Of a DNA stretch of 64,000 nt, positions 25,201 to 37,200 are shown one piece after another. The DNA comes from Valencia hispanica (Eukaryota > Chordata > Actinopteri > Cyprinodontiformes > Valenciidae). The stretch covers positions 41,960,001 through 42,024,000 of the forward strand of contig OY747701.1 of assembly GCA_963556495.2 (NCBI GenBank), written 5' to 3'. The stretch's first letter is position 1. The number at the start of each line of letters is the position of its first letter. The notes below the pieces were generated by a model. The model had not been told where the DNA came from, did no database searches, and saw only the letters and a program-made list of their open reading frames with translations. The position numbers and the translations under genes were made by a program.

Positions 25201-28200
25201 CGACACAGGGCACCCAGTGGAGGCAAGGCCAAGACCCCCACCTCCACCCAAGCTCCACCTGGAGAGCACCCAGGCAGCCACAGCCGACCACCGCTCCCGG
25301 GGCAGAGGGCTCCCACAGAGGAAACACTGGAACGGGGATTAAGATAAATTCAAGTATAAAAATAAACAGTAAATTAATGTGTTAAGATTAAATAGTATAA
25401 CTGATAAAAATATAATAATATAAAACATGCAGAGCAATTAAACAAACAGTAATAAATAATAATCAGTTAAAAGCTAAGCTAAAAAGGTGAGTCTTGAGCC
25501 TGCTCTTAAAAACATGAACGCTCTCTGCAGCCCTGAGGTCCTCCGGCAGCCTGTTCCAGAGGTGAGGGCCATAAAACTGGAAAGGCGCCTCGCCATGAGT
25601 GTGTGTCCTGACTTTTGGAGTGACAAGGAGACGGCTGCCAGAGGAGCGCAGAGACCGCAAAGGTTTAAATGGTAAAAGCAGTTCAGAGAGATAAGAAGGC
25701 CCAAGACCATTAAGACACTTAAAAACCATTAAAAGAACCTTAAAGTCGATCCTGAAATGTACGGGGAGCCAATGCAATGATTTTAAGACCGGTGTAATGT
25801 GCTCCCGCCTCCTGGTCTTCGTCAGGACACGTGCTGCTGAATTTTGTAGTAGTTGTAAACCTGATTTACTCTTTTTGGGAAGACCAGAAAGCAGGGCATT
25901 ACAGTAATATGATATAGACTCATATAGATTACATGCAAAGCGAGATATTTCAAGCCTTTATTTGTAATAATTTTGATGATTATGGTTTACAGCTTATGAA
26001 AACCCCAAATTCAAAATCTCATACAAATAGAACATTACATGAAATCCATAAATCAAGGATTTTAAATTGAGAAATGTCAGACTTCTGAAAAGTATAATCG
26101 TTCATATGTACTCAGTACTTGGTTTGGGCTCAGTACTTGGACTCTATCAGTCCATGGCACTGCTGAGGTGTTATAGAAGACCAGCATGCTTCAATAGCAA
26201 CCTTCAGCTCTTCTGCATTGTTCCGTTTCATGTCTCTCATCTTTCTCTTGGCAATGCCCCATAGATTCTCATGGGGTTCAGGTCAGGCGAGTTTGCTGGC
26301 CAATCAAGAACAGTAATGTGGGCAGGTGCCAAGTCCTGCTGGAAAATGAAGTCAGCATCTCCATAAAGCTCATCTGCAGAAGGAAGCATGAAGTGCTCCA
26401 AAATGTCCTGGTAGATGGTTGCAGTGACTCTGGACTTAATAAAGCACAGTGGACCAACACCAGCAGATGACAGGGCTTCTCAAATCAACACAGACTGTGG
26501 AAACTTCACTTTGGACTTCAAACATCATGGATTGTGTGCCTCTCCATTCTTCCTCCAGACTCTGGGACCTTGGTTTCCAAATGAGATACAAAGTTTGCAG
26601 TTATTTTTTTCTTTAGCCCAGGTAAGACGCTTCTGACGTTGTTTGTTGTTCAGGCGCAGCTTAACAAGAGGAATACGACATTTGAAGCCGATGTCCAGGA
26701 TCTGTCTGTGTGTGGTGGCTCTTGATGCACTAACTCCAGCCTCAGTCCACTCCTTGTGAAGGTCCCACCACTTTTGAAATGCCTTTTCCTGAAAAATCCT
26801 CTCCAGGTTGCAGTCATCCCTGCTGCTTGTGCACATTTTGCCTTCCACATAACTTTCTATTAATGAGCTGTGATATAGCACTTTGGGAACATCCAACTTC
26901 TTTTGCAATTACCTTTTTAGGCTTTCCCTCCTTATGGAGGGTGTCAATGATGGTTTTCTACAGAACTGTCAGGTCTACGGTCTTCCCCATGATTGTGATT
27001 CCTACTGAGAAATAATTTAAAGGCTCAGGAACCCTTTGCAGGTGTTTTGGATTAATTAACTGATTAGAGTGTGACACTTTTAGCCTAAAATATTGAATCT
27101 TTTCACAACATTCTAATTTTTATTAGATTTTGAATTTGGGGTTTTCATAAGCTGTAAGCCATAATAATCAAAATTCTAACAAAATTATAAAGGCTTGTAA
27201 TATCTCACTTTGCATGTAATGAGTCTATAGGCTATCATATATTATTTTCACCTTTTAATGTGTGAAATAAATGAACTTTTGCCCGTTATTCAGATATTAA
27301 GAGTTTCACCTGTCGCAGTGACAGGGAATACCAGGAGGTACCACAAGGAAAGTAAATAAAGCTCAAAAGGGGGTACAAAATCTAATATTATCTAAAATTT
27401 GATTTCACTATTGAAATACTTCTTAGTTCTGAAATAAGTGTACTAAGAGTCAAAGGCCAAACTTAAATCAAGCATCACTGTGACTGCGTCTTTCCACAAA
27501 AAGAAGCCTTGATTCAGGAGAGTGAGCTTTACAAAACCAAACTTTGTCCAATTTATTTATGTCACTGAGCACATTTAAAAGCTGTTCTCATCTTGATTTT
27601 TAAGAAAAATAGGTTTTAAATGTTCAACATGTGTCTAACACTTAATGCCTGCGGGACATTCCCTTGAAAAGGTTTAGCTTCCACAGAAGCTATCCAGAAA
27701 ATAACTAGTTAAACCAGTGAAGCTTAATGCCTTTTTTGTAACCCCCTCTTTGCTTAAATAATGTCATTTCCACATAACAAGTTACATTGTGTAAAAACAA
27801 TTATGGATTAAATGTGTAAGACTGCAAGCCTGTGCCTGCCAGTGATTATATTTTTTTATTTTTATTTTATTTTGATAAGCATCTTTAGTCCTGTTGACTG
27901 AGAATCTACACCAACGTATTGGTCCTCTTCATCTTGGCTCACTCAGCTGCTCTTACTGTAGCAGTCTAAGGCCGTTTTTCACTCAACCACAACAGTGAGA
28001 TGCAAAAATTTCCAAATCCCTTAAAGACACGAAGGAATGTATTAATACCATCTTTCTCCTCTGACTTACAGTACACTTATTCACAGCAGTTTTTAAATGC
28101 ATGGATAAAGTTAAACAAGACTAGCTCATTTATTTTCTAGTTTCATTTCAGAGTAAAATGCACTAATATTACATGAACAGTTAATCATTTTGGATCTCTT

Positions 28201-31200
28201 GAAATTTATGTGAAATAATTTGTTTATGCACTCATTCTTGCACGTGTGTGTTTGTGATCAGACCAGTGTACAATGATCGGGGGTCTACCACCACCAGCAA
28301 TTCATACCACATGACTGAGTGGACTGAATCACAGAGGTATCACTTTGACACAAATCTCTCAAGCATTCACAATTTATTTGTTCATCATTTTACAGCTTTT
28401 CTCTGTCACTTTGGTGCATTTCTCACATTACTGTTAACATTTGCACAACAGCTAGTGCATTTCTCAGAACAGTTAGTACAAACTGCAAAACCTAGTTGAT
28501 AACCTGTAAAAGCATGTCACTTGTAAAAAAAGGATAGTTTATTCCTCACAAGCAATTATTCATGCCAATTAATGAGAAGTCTTGAAACCGTTGGTTATGA
28601 ACAAGATAGTTAAATGGCTTTATCACATTTTTATTATGACTGTTTACGCGGTGTGTCTTTCCAAATGCAAAAACGTCAGATCTTGGTGACACTACCCGAA
28701 AATGCTCAAGACAGCACTATACACTCTGTCCACAGCCATTTGAAATATATAGTAAAGTTACACATTACCGTATTTACTCATGTAAATGAGTACAAAACAC
28801 CAGATACACGTTTCCCATTTTTACTGCATATGCTTATTTTGCCGTTCTAATTTGGTCAAAGCATTACGCAAAAGCAAACTACAACAAAATTAAGAAACAA
28901 CCTTTAGGAAAGTGCACAACTGTAAAGAATATAATTAGTGAAAGAAAGCCGAGGTTCACCTGAAATAAATTGTTCAACAGACATTTTTAGAAAAGAATAA
29001 TGAAGAAATTCATAAAATTGACAGACATTGACAACGAGTTCAACATTTTTGTTTATCATGACTTAAGCATTAAAATGAGGACTATTACTTTTATAGGGAA
29101 TGGCTATTCAACATTTGCCCAATATAGTTAATTTTGACTGACATGACACAAGCAAATGATAATGTTAAAAACAGCAGAAAAAGATTTGCAATTTGCTGGA
29201 AGGAACGCTGCTATTATGATGTGCATGAATGACTAAATATCGTGGTGGCTGAACAAACAGTTATGAAAATTTTTAATCTGATCGGAAAATTGCACCAAAG
29301 CAATTAAGAAAAACTGTAATGAACTCCTATTGAAATATTTATTTACACTTTTCCATCTCTTCCAGGCTGTTCTTTGTTGATACTATTTATGTTCCAACAT
29401 TATGTTTGTAATTAGCTTTAATTAACTTGTATTTTTCTGATGCTCATTTCCTTTTTTCATTTTGTATGTGTCTTTCATTTCCACTAAAGAAGTAATGCGA
29501 TTAAGAAGACTCTCTCCGTCCCTCCATCTTATGGTCTATCCATCTCTTGTCCTCAGAGCACCTCTCACTGTTCTTCATTTGTTGGGTATCATATTCATTT
29601 CTTCCATTTCTGAATAGAGCAACTAATTAAAAAAGAAAAATGGTGAAATCTATGTAAACAAAAAATTGAAATTTCCGCTACTTTCTTATGATGAGAAAAA
29701 CATGCAGTTTTTTTGTACTTTCTACAGTAGTCCAGATGACTCACCATCATCAACACCGAAGAGTGACTCAGAATTGACCAATCAGACTAATCCTGAAATA
29801 CTGTGGACCTGGGGGGAGCTGCCACAGGCTGCACAGGTATCCACACAAGCTGACATTTTTCTAATTTATCTATATTTACGGTTAAGCCCAAAGAAATTCA
29901 CACTGCTTTCAGTATTTTTTTAACGTTACCAACATGTAATATTACCGTTTTAGAGTGTATCTGATAGATAATCTATAGAGGGTGCTAAAGATTACGGTCC
30001 ACCCTTAACCCTTTGCCACTCGTCGTCACCAAAGATGAATGGTCAACTGGGCTTTTAAGGGCATGCAGTAACATGAAATGAGGTACAACGAAACCACAAA
30101 CTCCAGGCAATTATTGTGAAGAAAATATTCTTCTTTCTGCTCTCCAGCCATCCTTCCTTACTTCCCGCCAGAAGCCGGACTCGGCTGCGGCAGTCTCCAT
30201 CCCAGTGACTCCAAGCAGCCACTTCAGAGCCATCACAGACACAGGGTCACCCCCTGAGGCTCCCTATGGCCTAGAGTCAGCCGGGACCATTGCCCCTGAA
30301 AGAACCATGGACTTCGGAGGAAACAGAGGTGAAGCCAGGCTGGAGTTAAAAAATACATCTGAGGAGAACACTGGAGAAGAGAATGGTAAATATACAGTTC
30401 GTTTTCACATTAGGGTAAAATGATTATGGCAGTCAATAATTAAACCTTTGAAAGTATTTTAGTATTTTGATAATGCCTGACTACTTTGAACTTAAACAGT
30501 CAAATTATGCCATGTAAAAAAGTACAAAACTGAATGACATATGTTCTTATTTTACTGTTTTGATTCTGCATCAGACCCACTGCGGAGTTTACAAGACGTA
30601 AAGTGCTCAGTTTAAACTTTAGTGACCTCTAGTGGCTGTTTTGTACACTACTATGTAGTAGTTTCTCTAATGACTGACAGCAAGACTGGATTGGGAATTG
30701 TTTTAGAAATATATGCAATTAGTCATTTATGCTGGTTTGCTTGAAAAGCTGAAACTTGTTCTTGCCTTTAGATGACTGTGTTTGTGAAATGCTATTAAAA
30801 AATGTTGGAATAAAAACCATCATGCTAGCTTTTACAAAGTTTATAGCATTGGCCTAAAAATGTATAGGTCATCACAATTTTGTAAGTTTCAGTATGGTAA
30901 ATAAAACCTGACTATTCGGTCCATCATTTTGTTACATGATCTTGTTTTGATCCTTTAGTTCTTTTTCTGCTGGCTTTTTTTTTCCATGTAGTGAAAGATG
31001 CAGAGAATGTTGGCCCCTCATCTATGGAGGTGGAGAGTTCAGCTTGTTCGATGTCCCCAAAGACTCTCCCCGATTATCGGAATGAAGAAAGTAACAGAGG
31101 AAGTCCGGTCAGAAGTACTGATTCTCCATCAAAGAGGAAAGGTAGTGGCTGCATTTTGCATAGCCATAAACAATTCAGGTATCACATCATATTTTTTGGC

Positions 31201-34200
31201 TGCTGTTAAGTAAAAGAATCATGTTGTCCTCTTTAGAAAAGAGAAGCCAGCATCTGGGGACTGATGGCATATATCTTGATGACATTACAGAGCTGGAGCC
31301 AGAAGTTGCAGCTCTCTACTTCCCGAAAAGGTATAATATACAATTATTTCAAGCCTAGCCAGTCTATCTAACATCCAACCTGTAAAATTGAATTTTAAAT
31401 ATTCTTAGTTCAGTGTTTGGTAAACCTAAGTTTGACTCTTATCTAATTGTGACTTGCCATTTATCCATGCTTGAAATATTGAAAGAAATTACTGTAGTGC
31501 ATTAGATTACAAAAAATAAAAAAACAACCTCTAACACTTACAATTATAGGCATTAAGTTTAGGTGAATAATTAATAGAAAATACCATGTTCAACTTAACA
31601 AAAACATTTTCCAGAAAAATCCTTTAGGATAACTCTTGAGATTGTTGTTTTGCCTTTTGTCAGTAATGGAGGCAGCAGCTCGATTAGGGGGGACTCAGAG
31701 ATAATGATGGACATGATGAGCACCAACCAGTCCCCGCAGTCTGTGGGCAGCAGCGGCATGGACAGCGGTGTGGACAGTTTGTTGGACCAGATAGCCGACC
31801 TGCCTCATGTTGCCATCTCTTTGTGCGGAGGACTCTCAGACAACAAGGAAATCACAAAAGGTAGAAAAATTACCATTGAACGATCAACAGATTTCTTGAA
31901 AGCGATCAGGCCGTATTTAGAAATGCTCAACTTAAGATCAGAAGGTTCTGTGTACATTTTGCAGAAAAATATCTTGCTATTGTAATAATTATTTGTTTTA
32001 ACACTGTTTTTATTTATCTGTGTGTCCTCTGCCAATATTGTGTGTGTCTTGGGGTTTTTAAAACCACAGAGCAGTTCCTGGAGAGAGCAATTTCCTACCA
32101 ACAGTTCTCAGAGAACCCTTCTATTATAGATGATCCTAACCTGGTGGTCAAGGTTGGAAATAAGTATGCATTACTCTTTTTGCAAATGTTTACAAGTGAT
32201 TAATTGATATTTTTACTTGTTAAACATTGACTTTAGGTTTAATTTGAATAATCATGAATACAGATGTTAAAACCTAAAAATATTAACCATCATATTTGTA
32301 AGACACTATTTTTGAAAAGTGTGTAATATTTCTGACCGTTTTTTAATTTTTGTAAAACAAAGAAGCTAAATTACACCTGATATTCTCTTTTATGCACAAA
32401 CGTATGTGGTGCACACGAGATATTATCTGGTGAGCACAAGCACGTGTCTTATGCGCACAAAACCAACTTGTTATTTGTTTATTATTTTTATGCCATGTCC
32501 CCTTAGGGGCTCCTTAAAACATCCTTTAGCATATGCAGCATGTTTTTTTCTACCTAAAGTAAATTTAGCTCCCTCTCTGTTGTTTAATAGGTACTACAAC
32601 TGGACCACAGCAGCTCCTGTTATGTTGGCCATGCAGGTCTATCAGAAACCCCTGCCACAGGTAAGACCAACACAAGGTTAGAAAAATAAGATGTCCCATT
32701 TCTTCTGTATTGTATATATTAAAGAAAACTATATTTAATTGCAGCATACAGTGGGGCAAAAAAGTATTTAATCAGACACCAATTGTGCAGGTTCTCCCAC
32801 TTAAAAATATGAGAGAGGCCTGTAATTTTCATCATAGGTATACCTCAACTATTAGAGTCAAGGAAGAAAAAAATCCAGAAAATCACATGGTCTGATTTTT
32901 AAAGAATTTATTTGCTAATTATGGTGGAAAATAAGTATTTGGTCAATAACAAAAGTTCATCTCAATACTTTTTTATATACTCTTTGTTGGCAATGACAGA
33001 GGTCGAACATTTTCTGTAAGTCTTCACAAGGTTTCCACACACTGTTGCTGGTATTTTGGCCCATTCCTCCGTGCAGATCTCCTCTAGAGCTGTGATGTTT
33101 TGGGGCTGTCGCCGGGCAGCACAGACTTTCAACCCCCTCCAAAGATTTTCTATGGTGTTGAGAGCTGGAGACTAGCTAGGCCACTCCAGGACCTTAAAAT
33201 GCTTCGAAGCCACATCTACGTTACCTGGGCGGTGTGTTTGGGATCATTGTTGTGCTGAAAGACACAGCCACATTTTATCTGCAGTTGCTGATGGAAGGAG
33301 GTTTTCACTCAAAATCTCATGATGCATGGCCCCATTCATTCTTTCCTTTACATGGATCAGTCATCCTGGTCCCTTGCAGAAAAACAGACCCAAAGCATGA
33401 TGTTTCCACCCCCATGCTTCAAGTAGGTATGGTGTTCTTTGGCTGCAACTCAGCATTCTTTCTCCTCCAAACACGACAAGTAGAGTTTTTACCAAAAAGT
33501 TCTATTTTGGTTTCATCTGACTATATGAGATTTTCCCAGTCCTCTTCTGGATCATCCAAATGCTCTCTAGCAAACTTCAGATAGGCCTGGACATGTACTG
33601 GCTTAAGCAGGGGTACACGTCTGGCACTGCAGCATTTGAGTCCCTGGCAGTGTAGTGTGTTAATGATGGTAGCCTTTGTTACTTTGGTCCCAGCTGTCTG
33701 CAGGTCATTCACTAGGTCCCCCCGTGTGATTCTGGGATTTTTGCTCATCGTTCTTGTGATCATTTTGACCCCACGGGGTGAGATCTTGCGTGATTGAGAT
33801 GAGATTATCAGTGGTCTTGTATGCCTTCCATTTTCGAATAATTGCTCCCACTGTTGATTTCTTCACACCAAGCTGCTTACCTATTGCAGATTCAGTCTTC
33901 CCAGCCTGGTGCAGGTCTACAATTTTGTTTCTGGTGTCCTTTGACAGCTCTTTGGTCTCAGCCATAGTGGAGTTTGGAGTGTGACTGTTTAAGGTTGTGG
34001 ACAGGTGTCTTTTATACTGATAACGAGTTCAAACATGTGCCATTATTACAGCTAACATGTGGAGGACAGAGGAGCCTCTTACAGAAGAAGTTACAGGTCT
34101 GTGAGAGCCAGAAATCTTGCTTGTTTGTTATTGACCAAATACTTATTTTCCACCATAATTTGCAAATAAATTCTTTAAAAATCCAAGCATGTGATTTTCT

Positions 34201-37200
34201 GGATTTTTTTTTCTCATTTTGTCTCTCATAGTTGAGGTATACCTATGATGAAAATTACAGGCAACTCTGATCTTTTTAGGAGGGAGAACTTGCACAATTG
34301 GTGGCTGACTAAATACGTTGTTTTACCCCACTGTACATGCATCAGTTGCTGTGGTTTTACAAGGAACGTCTTTACAGTGTACACCCAGTGTTTTAAATTA
34401 ATTTAGCTTCTGTAATTTTAATGCATCTGTTAGTGATTTATTGTGTTGGTTTTGTTAAGATATATAATTATATTTTTCTGTACAGATTTTTGTTTTTGCA
34501 ACCCTCTACATTAATTTTCCCTGTGCACACCCAGCATTTTGTTAATAAACCTTCTGAATGTGAAACTTTATTTTGCTTTATTGTCATTTGTTGTGTTCTC
34601 TTAGTGTTTCAAGGAAAGCTCAGCATAAAAACAAAATTTACCGCATGGCTTGCCCTCATTTCTTGCTTTTAAATGCAGTGCTTCCATCTAAAGTGACATC
34701 AGTTGTAGCTAGTTGATGTGAATCTTTTGGTATTAAGTATCTGGTGGTACCCTAAGTGCGAAAGACTGATTATTAGAAGCTCACGTCCGCTGATGTGTAT
34801 ACTACAGTAATATATATATACTGTTGTCCTAACACTGAAATGATGTCTTGTCTTTATCCTCCTTCTTTTCCCCCTTCATTTACATTATTTCTTTCACTTA
34901 TCATCAATTTGGCATGTGTGTTCACCAAGTGTTGGTGTTTAAGTTATGCTTTTTCTGTTTTCGGCCTCTTCTCATACTGCTTCCCTGGTCTGTTTGGCTC
35001 CAGCACTTCAGAGCCTGTATGAACTTTTCTGTTGTTTGCTGGCTGTTGGCCAGATCATGTTTTTTTCCTTTCTGATTCAGTCATCCGTGTTGCTCATTGG
35101 ATCTTTTTCTTTTCTCCTTGCATGGCTGTGTGTTAGTGTGAGTTAGTTGGGGTTCAGACAATTCTTTTCTATTTCTTTCTTGCTGCCATTTATGTTCTTT
35201 TTAGTTCTTAGTTACATTTCCTCTCATTTTTGAGTCGTATGGCATCATTGTCCTCAGGCCTCAGTGGAGAACATCATGAAGGAAAAGATGCCAAAGAAAG
35301 GAGGACGCTGGTGGTTTTCTTGGCGAAGGAGGAACAGTGACTCTAAGTCGGTCAGTCTACAGATAGACACATTGTTTTTTCAAATTAATTTTGGGGAAAT
35401 AATGTCAAAAGGATCAATTAATTTTACTCAATTAATTCTGATCCCTTTGTGCTTCAGGAAACAGCTACAGAAACTGGAGACAGAGGGGAGGACTCACTCA
35501 CTATGACCTCAGTGAACGGGTGATTTTACCCATCTAATGGCGACATCATCAGTTGTTTTCTCTCTCGTCATTATCAATTTCCCTGTTTTTCCAAACTAAA
35601 TGCCTTGAATATCTCAGTTTGAGGGATGACTCCTCTTCAAGTGACGAGGACCACACACCATGCAACAAGATGCCAGAATCCCTCCACCAGGAGCCTGTTT
35701 TAAACTCTGCCGGTGTCTGTTATAAGAAGACTCTTCGTCTTACTTCAGACCAACTGGTACAATGTTTATTCCTACATCTGGCTTTAATGAAGCTAGTGCT
35801 ATGAAGTTCTGTGATTAATGACAGGTTATGAACTGTAGCTCCTTTAGCCAAGAGCATATCAGATAAGTGTTTCTGCACAGGTGAACCATAAGTTTGTTAT
35901 AGAGCTATTTTCAACAGATTAATTTATTTATCACAAAAGATTTATTTGATCAAAACCAGCATTTTCATACATCACACAGTAATTCTAGACCACTAGAGTA
36001 ACAAAACCCAAGGGCTGATGTCAACCATTTTTGCTCTTTTTTTTCTATTAAATTAAATTTATCAGTGGGGCAAAATTACAAAGAAATTAAAAACATAAAG
36101 AAAAGAATATTCTATATGCACCTAACATGTAAAATTTGTTTTATGATAAAATAACCATGACATTATTTTTATTTCTAGACATTAGAACAAAGAGAAAAAA
36201 CAAACGTTTTCAAAAAGAATATGAATACATTTTTATGAACAGCAGGTTAAAGATTTATGGAAAAAACTAACAAACATGCAGTTCACAAATCTATTTTGGA
36301 AATTCTTTATAAACATAGAAAAAATGCAGAAAAACTGTAAGCCGATCCTTTTTATTACCTTTGTATCTAACCCAATGCTCATTTTTATATATTTGTAGGC
36401 CAAAGTTATAAAGTCAGTGCTGAAAGCCTAATAGAAGTGTTTAGGTCCCTTGACCTATTTCATTTTGCTATATGTTTGGAAGTACATAACTGTGAACAAA
36501 CTACTTCTAAAAAGCCATTTGGACTTCTTTATCTTACACTTTGCGTGTCTTCCTGATTTCTGGTGCATGTGTTTTCACAGGTTAGCCTGCAGTTAAAGGA
36601 AGGTCCCAATGAAGTGGTATTCAGTGTGACCACCCAGTATCAAGGCACCTGCCGCTGCCATGGCACAATCTATCTTTGGAGCTGGGATGACAAAATCATC
36701 ATCTCAGATATAGATGGAACCATCACCAGGTAATAAAAAACAAGTCATCTGCCATCAACAATCAGTTCCAACTCATTACCAGTAGGTGGCAGGGTATCCA
36801 CAGTTTTGGTTTGGGTTCTCTTTTGAGATTATTTTGTTTAAAGCTGGCTATATGTGTGAACCCTGACTTTAATAACTTGTGTGTCTCTGTTCCCATGGGC
36901 TTCAGGTCTGACACTCTTGGCCACATCCTTCCCACGCTGGGTAAAGACTGGACCCACCAGGGTATTGCCCGGCTCTACCACAGAGTCAGCCTGTGAGTCT
37001 TGCCTAACAATCGTTCACTGTTTATTTTGTCCTTAGGTGTGGACTCCAGTCAGGTAACTTGGATTAGAGTGAAACAAATGTCACAAATGTAATGACGACT
37101 CGACTTGATGACATCCAAAAACACTTTGAACTTGACTTAGACTTTCAAACCAGTTGCTTGTAGCTTCACTTGGATTTGAGCCATTTCACTAGAAAATACT

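Larger units (their letters stand above)
24817..27312 (-). mobile_element. Tc1/mariner element F in lpin1 intron, interrupted by a LINE
   Basis: Terminal repeats CAGATGAAACTC (left, after TA at 24,815-24,816) and GAGTTTCACCTG (right, ending 27,312) are inverted partners. The similarity continues inward (AGAATATCGTGCAAAAG against its complement). A LINE fragment of about 1 kb (24,896-25,907) sits inside the left arm. Without it the element is about 1.49 kb, usual for the superfamily. Antisense to lpin1. Confidence 0.88.

Noticed and set aside
24924..25385. GC-rich open frames on both strands (up to 130 codons)
   Set aside because: They lie in the 3' untranslated part of the LINE inserted into element F; the Pro/Gly-rich composition reflects base content.
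28248..28860. Open frames in an lpin1 intron with repeat-like wording
   Set aside because: Could be an old DNA element, but no terminal repeats or transposase text could be found.
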